DNA of 64,000 bases from assembly GCA_964015035.1 (NCBI GenBank), contig CAXHCA010000012.1, positions 1 through 64,000 on the forward strand, given 5' to 3'. The position numbers and the translations under genes are program-made. The notes under the pieces are model-generated. The model saw only the letters and a list, made by a program, of their open reading frames with translations, had not been told where the DNA came from and did not search any database. Source of the stretch: BQJU01 sp964015035. Lineage in GTDB: Bacteria > Bacteroidota > Bacteroidia > Chitinophagales > Saprospiraceae. Below, in pieces: positions 16,736-25,856 of the stretch (position 1 is the stretch's first letter; the number at the start of each line of letters is the position of its first letter).

Positions 16736-18835
16736 GTGAAGATTGAAGCTTTTAAACACGTCAAATATTTATGGGAAGAGAAAAAGGCTGCTGATCTCGA
16801 AGGAGATGAAGTAGCCCTATTTCTGTACCGCTCCAACATTTTAGGTGCTGACCTTCGGGTGACCAACTACGGGGGAGGAAATACCAGTTGTAAAACCATT
16901 GAGAAGGATCCATTGACTGGCGAGCAGGTAGAAGTGATGTGGATCAAGGGATCTGGAGGAGATATTGGTACCCTGACACGGAGTGGTATTGCGGGATTGT
17001 ACACAGGGCGCCTGCGATCACTGAAGCAAGTGTATCGTGGACTGGATCACGAAGATGAAATGGTGGCTCTTTTTAACCACTGCATTTATGATTTGGATAG
17101 TCGGGCACCATCCATCGACACACCCTTGCATGGACTACTTCCTTTTAAGCACATTGACCACTTGCACCCCGATGCTTTGATTGCCATCGCTGCAGCTAAG
17201 GACAGTGAGGCCATTACCCAAGAGATTTGGGGCGATAAAATGGGATGGGTACCCTGGCAACGTCCGGGTTTCGATTTGGGTTTGCAATTGGAGCGGTGCC
17301 TGGCAGAGAACCCTGGAATTCGCGGTATTGTACTGGGGAATCACGGCTTGTTTACTTGGGGAGACACCTCCTATGAATGTTATATGAATAGTCTTGAAGT
17401 CATAGAGGTGGCTTCTAGTTATATAGAGAAGCACCTTGGTAAAAAAGGCCCTGTTTTTGGTGGACAAATAGTGACGAGCCTGCCTGCTGAGGCTAGAAGA
17501 GATCAAGCTGCACAGCTGGCTCCAATTTTGCGTGGGCTTTGCTCCAGCTACGATAAAATGGTGGGCCATTTTACGGATGATGAAAGCGTTTTGGAGTTTA
17601 TCAATAGTGCTGATTTGGCTAAGTTAGCACCAATGGGAACTTCTTGTCCGGATCACTTTTTACGGACAAAAATTATGCCGTTGGTATTGAATTTATCGGC
17701 CGATGCAGATCTGACTGATACAGAAGCCGTGAAAACCACTATCGAACCACTTTTTGAGCAGTACCGGAAAGATTATAGTGCCTATTATGAAACTTGTAAA
17801 CACCCGAATAGTCCCGCAATTCGGGATACTAACCCTGTGGTGATCCTTTATCCGGGTGTAGGGATGTTTACTTTTTCAAAAGACAAACAAACCGCTCGCG
17901 TGGCCAGTGAATTTTATATTAACGCGATCAATGTGATGCGAGGTGCAGAAGCCATATCTGAATACACAGCGTTGCCCAGGCAGGAGGCCTTCAATATAGA
18001 ATACTGGTTATTGGAAGAAGCAAAATTGCAGCGTCGACCACCGGAAAAATCACTTTCACGTCGGGTGGCTCTGATCACGGGAGCAGGTGGTGGCATCGGT
18101 AAGGCTATTGCCGATAAGCTGGCAGCAGAAGGAGCCAACGTAGTGTTGACAGATATAGCGGAAGATCGAGTAATGGAAGCCAATGCTACCTATGCCAAGG
18201 ATATTTCTGCTTACGCCGTTTGTGATGTAACCAGTGTTGAATCTATAGAAGCCGCTTTCGCAAAAGCTTGTCTGGAGTTTGGAGGAGTCGATATAGTGGT
18301 GCATAGTGCTGGTTTGGCCATTTCCAAATCATTGGAAGACACGGACTTAAAAGATTGGTCAATTCTACAGGATGTATTGAGCCGCGGTCAGTTTTTACTA
18401 TCAAAAACTGGCGTTGAAGTGATGCGCAAACAGGGCTTTGGTGGTGACATTGTTAATATTGCCAGCAAAAATGGCTTGGTGGCTGGCCCCAATAATGTGG
18501 CATACGGCACGGCAAAAGCTGCCCAGCAACACATGACTCGTTTGTTGGCCGCAGAATTAGGCGGTGAAAAGATCAGAGTTAATACGGTCAATCCGGATGG
18601 AGTAATTGTTGGAAGTAAGATATGGGAAGGAGCCTGGGCAGAAGGACGCGCCAAGGCTTATGGCATTAAAGTAGAGGACTTACCGGCTCACTATGCCAAG
18701 CGCAATTTGCTAAACGAGATTATTCTACCTGAAGATATCGCAAAGGGCGTTTTTGCTGTCGTGGCGATTCTGGACAAAAGTACGGGCAACATCATCAATG
18801 TTGACGGTGGCATCACTGCGGCATTTGTACGATAA
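16736..18835 (+). CDS. rhaEW: Bifunctional rhamnulose-1-phosphate aldolase / L-lactaldehyde dehydrogenase
   Basis: A 699-residue fusion. The class II aldolase domain (about 1-410) has the metal-binding histidines expected of the family: H132 (PLHGLLPFKH), H139 to H144 (HIDHLHPD) and H203 (GNHGLFTWG). The short-chain dehydrogenase domain (about 435-699) has the NAD glycine motif ALITGAGGGIGK (about 445-457) and YGTAK (Tyr about 591, Lys about 595). It splits L-rhamnulose-1-phosphate to dihydroxyacetone phosphate and L-lactaldehyde and oxidises the latter. The start is GTG at 16736, fitting family N-termini of the type FKHVKYLWEEKKA. It is the first gene of the rhamnose cluster; a hairpin follows before rhaI. 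Confidence 0.9.
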   Translation: MKIEAFKHVKYLWEEKKAADLEGDEVALFLYRSNILGADLRVTNYGGGNTSCKTIEKDPLTGEQVEVMWIKGSGGDIGTLTRSGIAGLYTGRLRSLKQVYRGLDHEDEMVALFNHCIYDLDSRAPSIDTPLHGLLPFKHIDHLHPDALIAIAAAKDSEAITQEIWGDKMGWVPWQRPGFDLGLQLERCLAENPGIRGIVLGNHGLFTWGDTSYECYMNSLEVIEVASSYIEKHLGKKGPVFGGQIVTSLPAEARRDQAAQLAPILRGLCSSYDKMVGHFTDDESVLEFINSADLAKLAPMGTSCPDHFLRTKIMPLVLNLSADADLTDTEAVKTTIEPLFEQYRKDYSAYYETCKHPNSPAIRDTNPVVILYPGVGMFTFSKDKQTARVASEFYINAINVMRGAEAISEYTALPRQEAFNIEYWLLEEAKLQRRPPEKSLSRRVALITGAGGGIGKAIADKLAAEGANVVLTDIAEDRVMEANATYAKDISAYAVCDVTSVESIEAAFAKACLEFGGVDIVVHSAGLAISKSLEDTDLKDWSILQDVLSRGQFLLSKTGVEVMRKQGFGGDIVNIASKNGLVAGPNNVAYGTAKAAQQHMTRLLAAELGGEKIRVNTVNPDGVIVGSKIWEGAWAEGRAKAYGIKVEDLPAHYAKRNLLNEIILPEDIAKGVFAVVAILDKSTGNIINVDGGITAAFVR

Positions 18836-18873
18836 GAAAGTAAGGTTCATACATCGATAATTTGGTTAGGTTT

Positions 18874-18906
18874 TTGGCGACATCTTGGTGGGTGTCGCCA
18901 ACTTTT
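18874..18906 (+). terminator. Hairpin between rhaEW and rhaI (terminator or attenuator)
   Basis: A perfect 9-bp stem TTGGCGACA (18874-18882) / TGTCGCCAA (18893-18901) with a 10-nt loop, followed by CTTTTAAT. It lies in the 129-bp gap inside the rhamnose cluster. It could be a partial terminator that sets the ratio of rhaEW to the downstream genes, or it could separate two transcription units. Confidence 0.65.
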
Positions 18907-18964
18907 AATCTTCGACCTTGACCTAAATTGTTTTGTCAATGCAATAATTCAAATTGGTAAGGAT

Positions 18965-20248
18965 ATGAAAATAGAGGCTACTCAGATTACTGACCACAAT
19001 AAAAAATTGCTTGATCTTCACCGTGAGCAATTTGGTTTCCTTCAACACCAACTTGATAGAAAAGGATTGGATGTAGATCTTCTTGTACGAGACCTCATGG
19101 GTTTGCAAATTGCCATTCCCAGCTGGGCGCTAGGTGCAGGAGGAACCCGATTTGGGCGTTTTACAATCGGGGGAGAACCCGGTAATCTGGAGCAAAAGAT
19201 TCAAGACATTGGCATACTTCATGCCTTAACAAGGTCCGCAGGTGCTATTTCCTTGCACATTCCGTGGGATATTCCCGAGGATGTACAGGCGATAAAAGAA
19301 CTGGCCGCTTCCTATGATATTGTTTTTGACGCCGTAAATTCCAATACCTTCCAAGATCAGCCAAATCAAGCCGAAAGCTATAAATTTGGCTCCCTTTGCC
19401 ATATCGATCCCACTGTTCGTGATCAGGCTATTCAACACAACATTCAGGTCATTGAGACCGGAGACGCCCTTGGTTCCAAAAGTATCACGGTTTGGTTGGC
19501 TGATGGCGCTTCTTTTCCAGGGCAAAACAACTTGCGTGGAGTGTTGCAACATACCTTGGATAGCCTTAAGGTCATCTACAAACACTTGCCGAGTGATTGG
19601 AAAATGTACATTGAGTACAAGCCATACGAACCCAATTTTTACAGTACTGTAATTCAGGATTGGGGAACTTCCTACCTCCTGGCTTCGGAATGTGGAGAGC
19701 AGGCGTACACCTTGGTTGACCTGGGACACCATTTGCCCAATACCAACATTGAACAGATTGTGGCCACCTTAATGATGAAAGGGAAATTGGGTGGGTTTCA
19801 CTTTAACGATAGTAAATACGGTGATGACGACCTAACGGTGGGGAGCATTAAACCCTATCAGTTATTTTTGATTTTTAATGAGTTGGTATACGGAATGAAG
19901 AACAATACCGCTCAAAATCCACCTTTGGCCTGGATGATTGATGCAAGTCATAACCTTAAAGATCCCCTGGAGGATTTGATGCAGAGTCTGGAGGCCATTC
20001 GCATCGCTTACGCTCAGGCATTATTGGTGGATAACGATGCCTTACATCACGCTCAGTTGCGTAATGATGTGACTCAGGCACAGGAGATTCTCCAAGATGC
20101 ATTCCGGACGGATGTGCGCCCATTATTGCAGGAGGCGCGCCTTCGCAGCAATGCAGCCTTACAACCTTTGGAATTGTATCGTTCACTTGATGTTCGTGCA
20201 TCTCTCATTAGCAAAAGAGGAAAAGTCACCATGGCTACTGGCCTGTAA
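18965..20248 (+). CDS. rhaI: L-rhamnose isomerase (RhaI type)
   Basis: A 427-residue TIM-barrel sugar isomerase of the non-RhaA (Pseudomonas stutzeri RhaI) type, converting L-rhamnose to L-rhamnulose. Metal-binding positions expected for the family appear as the Glu of YIEYKPYEP (about 217), the Asp of LVDLGHH (about 250) and the His/Asp cluster in GGFHFNDSKYGDDDL (about 277-291). The length fits the family. The rhamnulokinase gene follows after 11 bp. The ATG at 18965 is preceded by the purine-rich GGTAAGGAT. Together with the kinase and aldolase it gives a complete phosphorylative rhamnose pathway. Confidence 0.9.
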   Translation: MKIEATQITDHNKKLLDLHREQFGFLQHQLDRKGLDVDLLVRDLMGLQIAIPSWALGAGGTRFGRFTIGGEPGNLEQKIQDIGILHALTRSAGAISLHIPWDIPEDVQAIKELAASYDIVFDAVNSNTFQDQPNQAESYKFGSLCHIDPTVRDQAIQHNIQVIETGDALGSKSITVWLADGASFPGQNNLRGVLQHTLDSLKVIYKHLPSDWKMYIEYKPYEPNFYSTVIQDWGTSYLLASECGEQAYTLVDLGHHLPNTNIEQIVATLMMKGKLGGFHFNDSKYGDDDLTVGSIKPYQLFLIFNELVYGMKNNTAQNPPLAWMIDASHNLKDPLEDLMQSLEAIRIAYAQALLVDNDALHHAQLRNDVTQAQEILQDAFRTDVRPLLQEARLRSNAALQPLELYRSLDVRASLISKRGKVTMATGL

Positions 20249-20259
20249 ATACCAAGACC

Positions 20260-21609
20260 ATGAAAGTGACGGCCATATTTGATATTGGAAAAACAAACAA
20301 AAAATTCTTTTTATTTGATGAACACCTGAAGGAGGTCTATCGCATTTATACTCGATTGGACGAAGGAGAGGATGAAGATGGTTTTCCTTGTGAAAATTTG
20401 CAGTTGTTGGTCGAGTGGATGCGAACCACCTTTCGGGATGCAGTGGCCCATCCCGATTTTGAAATTACAGGGCTTAATTTTTCTACTTATGGTGCATCCT
20501 TTGTGCATCTGGACGAAAATGGACAACCTGTTGCCCCGCTTTATAACTATCTAAAACCGTTCCCTCAGGATTTACAAGCCCAGTTTTTTGAGCAATATGG
20601 GCCGGCAGACCTATGGTCGACCCAAACGGCTTCTCCCTTAATGGGCATGTTGAATTCCGGCCTGCAATTGTACTGGCTGAAATATAAAAGACCAGAAATA
20701 TTTGGCCGCATTTGTCGATCCTTGCATTTCCCGCAGTACTGTGCTTACCTCTTTTCGGGGGAGAACTACAGTGATTACACCAGTTTGGGGTGCCATACCG
20801 GGATGTGGGACTTTGAAAAAAAGGACTATCATGCTTGGGTTTACCAGGAGGGCATCGATTCCTTATTAGCTCCTATTCAAGAGACAACTGCGTTTGTGGA
20901 GAAAGTGGTGGACGGGGAGAAAATCAAAATCGGTATAGGGATCCATGATAGTTCAGCGGCATTGCTTCCCTATATTAAATCAAATGCGGATCCCTTTATT
21001 TTAATTTCGACTGGAACCTGGAGCATTACCTTAAATCCCAACAGCCAACAACTGCTCAATGTAAATGATTTGCATCGGGATTGCCTGAATTTCTTGAGAG
21101 TAGATGGACAGCCAGTGCGAGCTGCCCGTTTGTTTCTAGGTAACGAATATAAAATTTGGGTCAACCGCTTGGCCGATCATTTTCAGATTCCCTATGAAAC
21201 CCATCGCTCCATCCGCTATGACCAAGGCTTGATCAGCCAGTCCTCTGAACGTAGATTCCATTGGGAAAGCATTCAATGGCCGGGTATGGAAAAAACACTG
21301 CCAGGTCAGACTGATCTTACCCAATTTTCTTCTTATGAGGAAGCTTATCATCAATTGATGAAAGAACTGGTTGATCTACAGGTATCTGCGCTGGAGCTTT
21401 CCAAAGGAAAAAATCGAGTTGAGAAGGTTTATCTTGATGGTGGATTTGTGAATAATGAATTATTTATTAGTCTTTTAGGTCAAGCTGTGGAAGAGGGCCG
21501 ACTCATCACTACATCCTCTCCTTTAGGCTCCGCATTGGGGGCGGCCATGGCCATCCAGGAAATGACGGTAGAGCCGAACTTTTTGAGCAAGCATTTTGCG
21601 ATACAATAA
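20260..21609 (+). CDS. rhaB: Rhamnulokinase (FGGY family)
   Basis: A 449-residue FGGY carbohydrate kinase. The N-terminal phosphate-binding motif is FDIGKTNKKFFLFD (about 6-19), the catalytic-Asp region IGIHDSSAAL lies near residue 230, and the second ATP-binding segment ISTGTWSITLNP near 250. A further family segment is VYLDGGFVNNELF (about 390). It phosphorylates L-rhamnulose to L-rhamnulose-1-phosphate in the cytoplasm. It is 11 bp after the isomerase gene and 23 bp before the permease gene. The annotation as rhamnulokinase rests on the operon; by sequence alone it is an FGGY kinase. Confidence 0.88.
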   Translation: MKVTAIFDIGKTNKKFFLFDEHLKEVYRIYTRLDEGEDEDGFPCENLQLLVEWMRTTFRDAVAHPDFEITGLNFSTYGASFVHLDENGQPVAPLYNYLKPFPQDLQAQFFEQYGPADLWSTQTASPLMGMLNSGLQLYWLKYKRPEIFGRICRSLHFPQYCAYLFSGENYSDYTSLGCHTGMWDFEKKDYHAWVYQEGIDSLLAPIQETTAFVEKVVDGEKIKIGIGIHDSSAALLPYIKSNADPFILISTGTWSITLNPNSQQLLNVNDLHRDCLNFLRVDGQPVRAARLFLGNEYKIWVNRLADHFQIPYETHRSIRYDQGLISQSSERRFHWESIQWPGMEKTLPGQTDLTQFSSYEEAYHQLMKELVDLQVSALELSKGKNRVEKVYLDGGFVNNELFISLLGQAVEEGRLITTSSPLGSALGAAMAIQEMTVEPNFLSKHFAIQ

Positions 21610-21632
21610 TACTAACTGAACAACCAACTTTT

Positions 21633-23042
21633 ATGTTATTTGACAAACTTACTGCCCGCCTGGAAAGCGTGCAGGAATACGAAAAAGAGCCAGTCCCGGT
21701 CTCCAAGCTGAAGCGCTGGACCAGCTTTTTGGGGATGTATGCTGGTGAGCATACCGCCGGCACCGAATTTGTAATCGGTCCTTTATTTGTTGCACACGGG
21801 GTAAGTGCCGGGGCCTTAGTCCTGGGGTTATTGATTGGCAATCTCCTCGCGGTATTGAGCTGGGCATTTCTTTGTGCTCCCATTGCTGTCAAAGAGCGTA
21901 TCACGCTCTATTATAAACTGGAAAAAATTTGTGGTAAAAACCTCACCATCGCCTACAATTTGGTGAATGCCCTGATGTTTTGTTTCCTGGCAGGATCAAT
22001 GATTGCCGTTTCCGCCTCAGCGGTGGGCATTCCATTTGATATTCCAATGGCTAAGCTCACAGATTGGTTGCCCGGCAGCATCTCTTGGGTGATCATTGTG
22101 ATGATAGTGGGCGCGGTCACGACTTTAATAGCAACCCTGGGCTATGAGCAGGTTTCCCGCTTTGCCAATATTGCTGCACCCTGGATGATCTTGGTTTTTA
22201 TAGCGGCTGCGATTGCCGTTTTACCTGAATTGGGCGTTACCAGTTTTAGTGATTTTTGGTCAGTTGCTCAAGCAAAAGTATGGACCGGCACTCCGTTAGC
22301 GGGGCAATCTAAATTTACCTTTTGGCACGTGATGTTTTTCGCTTGGTTTTGCAATATGGCCATGCACATTGGAATGGCTGATCTTTCGATCTTTCGCTAT
22401 GCAAAAAGCTGGAAGTCAGGCTTTACTTCAGCTGCGGGGATGTATGTGGGACACTATTTTGCCTGGCTGGCCTCGGGGATTTTGTATGCCGTTTTTCTGC
22501 AAAAAAGCCAAAATAGTTTGGAATTTGCTCCGGGCCCCATTGCTTACTACGCAGCGGGTATAACCGGCGCCGTTTGCGTAATCATTGCAGGTTGGACTAC
22601 TGCCAATCCTACTATTTATCGGGCAGGATTGGCTATTCAGGCCATTATCCCCAATTCAAAAACCTGGAAGGTTACACTGATTGTGGGGTTGATCACTACT
22701 GCTGCCGCTTGTTTTCCAGCCTTGGTCATGCGTCTCCTGGATTTTGTGGCTTTGTATGGACTGCTTCTGATGCCGATGGGTGCGGTGATTTTTATAGACT
22801 TTTATATTTTGCCCAAACTGGGGCTAAAAAGTAATCTGGCAGAACAAACCGGACAAAAAGTCAACTGGGCAGCTGCGGGTACCTGGGTATTTACACTAGT
22901 ATTCTGTTTGCTACTCAATTATTCATTTGGCGTGGAAATTTTCTTCCTCGGTCTACCCGGTTGGTTTGTAGCCGTACTTCTTTACATTGCGCTGAGCTAC
23001 CTTGTTCAGCCTTCCAGGAAATTAAAAGCTAAAATGTCATGA
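21633..23042 (+). CDS. NCS1-like permease, candidate L-rhamnose importer
   Basis: A 469-residue polytopic membrane protein with about 12 helices, resembling the nucleobase:cation symporter-1 (purine/cytosine permease) family. An N-terminal charged segment (1-30) leads to FLGMYAGEHTAGTEFVIGP; FANIAAPWMILVF and GWTTANPTIYRAG are typical NCS1-like segments. Characterised NCS1 proteins carry nucleobases, hydantoins or vitamins. Here the gene is between rhamnulokinase and the GntR regulator, so L-rhamnose import is a strong contextual prediction, though not shown by family membership. Its stop overlaps the start of a 60-residue membrane protein by 4 bp (ATGA), suggesting the two products work together. 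Confidence 0.8.
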   Translation: MLFDKLTARLESVQEYEKEPVPVSKLKRWTSFLGMYAGEHTAGTEFVIGPLFVAHGVSAGALVLGLLIGNLLAVLSWAFLCAPIAVKERITLYYKLEKICGKNLTIAYNLVNALMFCFLAGSMIAVSASAVGIPFDIPMAKLTDWLPGSISWVIIVMIVGAVTTLIATLGYEQVSRFANIAAPWMILVFIAAAIAVLPELGVTSFSDFWSVAQAKVWTGTPLAGQSKFTFWHVMFFAWFCNMAMHIGMADLSIFRYAKSWKSGFTSAAGMYVGHYFAWLASGILYAVFLQKSQNSLEFAPGPIAYYAAGITGAVCVIIAGWTTANPTIYRAGLAIQAIIPNSKTWKVTLIVGLITTAAACFPALVMRLLDFVALYGLLLMPMGAVIFIDFYILPKLGLKSNLAEQTGQKVNWAAAGTWVFTLVFCLLLNYSFGVEIFFLGLPGWFVAVLLYIALSYLVQPSRKLKAKMS

Positions 23043-23221
23043 AAAGAACTATAATTGGGTTATTGGCGGTCACTGGATTGGTCTTGACACTGCTCCCTTC
23101 CATTCTTGTTTTTATGGGCAATATTTCGGGGCAGACGCAAAAATTGCTGATGCTGGTCGGTATGGTACTTTGGTTTGCCATTGCGCCATTCTGGATCAAA
23201 AAACAAGAAGAGCCGGTCTAA
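23039..23221 (+). CDS. 60-residue two-helix membrane protein, partner of the NCS1-like permease
   Basis: A 60-residue protein with two hydrophobic segments (about 3-25 and 34-53) separated by a short polar loop (NISGQTQK) and ending in a charged tail (KKQEEPV). Its ATG overlaps the permease stop by 4 bp, a translational-coupling arrangement that strongly supports expression. It has no recognisable domain. The size and position suggest a small accessory subunit or stabiliser of the permease, as seen with some secondary transporters; this is inference. The next gene, the regulator, is 83 bp downstream. Confidence 0.75.
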   Translation: MKRTIIGLLAVTGLVLTLLPSILVFMGNISGQTQKLLMLVGMVLWFAIAPFWIKKQEEPV

Positions 23222-23236
23222 AAATACTTCTTTATC

Positions 23237-23267
23237 TAGGTTGCCTTCCTATTAAAACCTATTTTTG
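23237..23267 (+). promoter_or_regulatory. Weak hairpin and overlapping -7 box before the regulator gene
   Basis: TAGGTT (23237-23242) can pair with AACCTA (23256-23261) before five Ts, a weak terminator-like structure. The overlapping TATTTTTG (23260-23267) is an exact match to the TAnnTTTG -7 box, 37 bp before the regulator ATG. Either reading would let the regulator be expressed separately from the operon. Confidence 0.35.
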
Positions 23268-23304
23268 AGTGAAGATCAATTGCGCCGCTTACTAGGAAGA
23301 AACC

Positions 23305-24330
23305 ATGGAATGTACTATCACGATCAAGGAGTATTCTAAGACTCCGAAGTATAAACAAATCATCAATTCAATCATCTCTGGAGTAGAAAATGGAGAGCTA
23401 CAGGTCGGGAGTCAGTTACCATCGGTCAATAGTCTGTTGATTAGCTTTGATATTTCAAGGGATACCATCGTCAAGGCTTATGAGCACCTGAAAAAGATTG
23501 GCCTCATTGAGTCGATTCCCGGAAAGGGGTACTATGTCAAAAGCATCAATTTTCAACAAAAAGCGAAAATCTTTTTGTTGTTTAATAAGTTGAGTGTTCA
23601 CAAAAAGCTCATTTACGATGCCTTCTCCAAAACCCTCGGTGATCAGGCGACCATCGATTTTTTTATTTATAATAATGATTTCCGCATGTTTAAGAATCTC
23701 ATTCTTGAACATAAGGACAATAATTATACCCACTTTGTTATTATTGCCCATTTCTTGGAAGGCGGGGAATTGGCTCCTGAATTTATCAATCAATTGCCCA
23801 AACATAAACTAATCATCCTCGACAAAAAGGTGGAAGGCATTGATGGGGAATACGCTGCCGTATATCAGGATTTTGAAGCGGATATTTACAACGTACTGAC
23901 GGAAGCCCTGAATTTGCTGGAAAAATATCGGCGGTTGAAAATTATCTTCCCTCCCTACAGTTACCATCCCAATGGGATTTTATCTGGGTTTGAAAAATTT
24001 TGTACAGAATACGCCTTTGATTTTAAAATTGTGACTGACATTTCTAAAGAACCAATCCAGAAAAATGAGGTCTATATAAATTTGATGGAAGACGACTTGG
24101 TTACCTTGATCAAAAGGGTAAAACATTTGGGGCTAAAAGTGGGCAAAGAAGTTGGAATCATTTCTTATAATGAAACACCTCTGAAGGAAATCCTACTAGA
24201 TGGCATCACCATCATTTCCACGGATTTTCAACAATTGGGCAAAACCGCTGCCCGCTTGGTGCTGGAAAATAAAAAGAAGAAGGAACATTTACACAATCCG
24301 TTTCGATTGGTGGTGCGGAATTCGTTGTGA
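23305..24330 (+). CDS. GntR-family regulator with LacI-type sensor domain, likely rhamnose regulator
   Basis: A 341-residue transcription factor. Residues about 10-78 form a GntR winged helix-turn-helix (QLPSVNSLLISFDISRDTI as the recognition region, then GKGYYV as the wing). Residues about 85-341 form a periplasmic-binding-protein-like effector domain of LacI type, instead of the usual FadR or UTRA domain of GntR proteins. This fusion architecture is common among sugar regulators of Bacteroidota. Its place at the end of the rhamnose cluster makes it the probable local regulator, with L-rhamnose or a pathway intermediate as effector. It converges on the sulfatase gene (66 bp between stops). 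Confidence 0.82.
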   Translation: MECTITIKEYSKTPKYKQIINSIISGVENGELQVGSQLPSVNSLLISFDISRDTIVKAYEHLKKIGLIESIPGKGYYVKSINFQQKAKIFLLFNKLSVHKKLIYDAFSKTLGDQATIDFFIYNNDFRMFKNLILEHKDNNYTHFVIIAHFLEGGELAPEFINQLPKHKLIILDKKVEGIDGEYAAVYQDFEADIYNVLTEALNLLEKYRRLKIIFPPYSYHPNGILSGFEKFCTEYAFDFKIVTDISKEPIQKNEVYINLMEDDLVTLIKRVKHLGLKVGKEVGIISYNETPLKEILLDGITIISTDFQQLGKTAARLVLENKKKKEHLHNPFRLVVRNSL

Positions 24331-24396
24331 AACAGCATGCCTGATTGCCCTTCAAGGAGCTGTATTCCGAAAGATTATTAGGTTGGCATACAGCCA

Positions 24397-25845
24397 TCAA
24401 TCATTTGTGAAAACCACCACAGGAGAATCCGCTCGAAGTCTATAGAAGAGGTCCTCCATTCTATTTTTCAAAGTTTGAAAGATCGGGGAATCAATTGAGG
24501 ATAAATCCTGTGCTTCTGATGGATAAGCAGATAAGTCATACCATTGAAAGGAGGCAAGGCTGTCTTGTTTGATGGCGCGGATGGTGCGGTTACCAATAAA
24601 AATCCCTTTGAGGTCATCTGGGGCAATATACCGAAAATAGGTAAATGCTTCAATTTTGAACTGCCCCTTGATCATAGCCACATTGGGGCCTCTAACCGCG
24701 GTGGGATAAAACCAAAACAACTCCTTTTCTCGTTGAAAGGTAGTATCTCCTTGGAGTAGGGGCAGGATGGACTCACCATCACCCCGAGGGGGCTGTACTT
24801 TAATCAATTCCGCAATTGTAGGTAAAAAATCCAGACTGGAAACCAAGGCCGTGCTGGCTTGAGCTGGTTTCACTTTTGCAGGCCAGTGGATGATGCCAGG
24901 AACCCGAATCCCTCCTTCCCAAAGATGGACTTTCATGCCTTTTAATGCTCCTGGTGACCCATAAGAACGATGGGTTCCTGGATATCGATTCAGGGTTTCG
25001 GGGCCATTATCGCTGGTGAAAATGATTAGGGTATTGTCGAGAATGCCATCTTGTTTCAATTTTTCAAGGATCTCTCCAATAGCCCGATCCATATTGGATA
25101 CGTTGGCGAAATACTGCGCCTGGTCTTCAGTAATGGTTTCAGAATACTGTGCAACAAGCTCTTGTGGAGAATCAATAGGTTCATGGGGCTCGTGAAAAGG
25201 CACATAGGCAAAAAATGGATGATCGGTATTCCTTTTATCCAACCAGGCCATGAGCTTTTTCGCCACTATATTGGCACTATAGCCTTTTTGTTCTCCCATT
25301 GCCTGGCCATTTAGGACAAAGTTTATTGGATTGTAATGGCTGGGCGAAGCATTGTTTTGAGTGGCCATCCAGTAGTCAAAGCCTTGATCATCCGGTTGTG
25401 GCTGTGACGACTGGTTGAAGTGCCCATTACAATGGTATTTGCCAAACATGGCCGTTTGATAGCCCGCTTGTTTGACTACTTCAGCGATGGTTACTATGCT
25501 ATCGGCAATATGCATCGGTGATTGTTCTGGAATCCAATCGTAAATCCCTAAGCGGTTGGGGTTGAGCCCCGTTAGTAATCCCGCTCTACTGGGAGAGCAT
25601 ACTGGCGAAGCCGCGTAACATCGAGTAAGCTTTAGCCCTCCTGCTGCTAATCGGTCGAGATTGGGTGTCTTGATAGTGGGATGACCAAAACAGCCCAAAT
25701 CACCATAGCCAAGGTCATCAGCCAGGAAGATGATGATGTTGGGCGATGCAGCAGATTGTATTTGGGCCTGTTGATTGCAAGAAGTTCCTACAAACAAAAA
25801 GAAGCTACCCAATACAAAAAAGAAACCTGAAGGAAAAAAGGTCAT
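24397..25845 (-). CDS. Type I sulfatase lipoprotein
   Basis: A 482-residue sulfatase of the alkaline-phosphatase superfamily (S1). A signal peptide ends at C23 (FVGTSC), so it is probably a lipoprotein. Metal-binding Asps are in FLADDLGYGDLG (about 40-51). The active-site formylglycine is made from C83 in CSPSRAG, so a separate maturase is needed. Also seen are FGKYHCNGH, EPHEP and the FTSDNGPE metal site. It would remove sulfate esters from a carbohydrate. As the distal gene of the PUL (11 bp from the GH35-like gene) and the neighbour of the rhamnose locus, it suggests a sulfated rhamnose-containing substrate. The S1 subfamily cannot be assigned by eye. Confidence 0.9.
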   Translation of the reverse strand: MTFFPSGFFFVLGSFFLFVGTSCNQQAQIQSAASPNIIIFLADDLGYGDLGCFGHPTIKTPNLDRLAAGGLKLTRCYAASPVCSPSRAGLLTGLNPNRLGIYDWIPEQSPMHIADSIVTIAEVVKQAGYQTAMFGKYHCNGHFNQSSQPQPDDQGFDYWMATQNNASPSHYNPINFVLNGQAMGEQKGYSANIVAKKLMAWLDKRNTDHPFFAYVPFHEPHEPIDSPQELVAQYSETITEDQAQYFANVSNMDRAIGEILEKLKQDGILDNTLIIFTSDNGPETLNRYPGTHRSYGSPGALKGMKVHLWEGGIRVPGIIHWPAKVKPAQASTALVSSLDFLPTIAELIKVQPPRGDGESILPLLQGDTTFQREKELFWFYPTAVRGPNVAMIKGQFKIEAFTYFRYIAPDDLKGIFIGNRTIRAIKQDSLASFQWYDLSAYPSEAQDLSSIDSPIFQTLKNRMEDLFYRLRADSPVVVFTND

Positions 25846-25856
25846 GGATTTATAAG

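Noticed and set aside
24359..24394. Inverted repeat GCTGTAT...ATACAGC between the regulator and the sulfatase
   Set aside because: Only 7 bp with a long loop and no T-run, so too weak to call a terminator.
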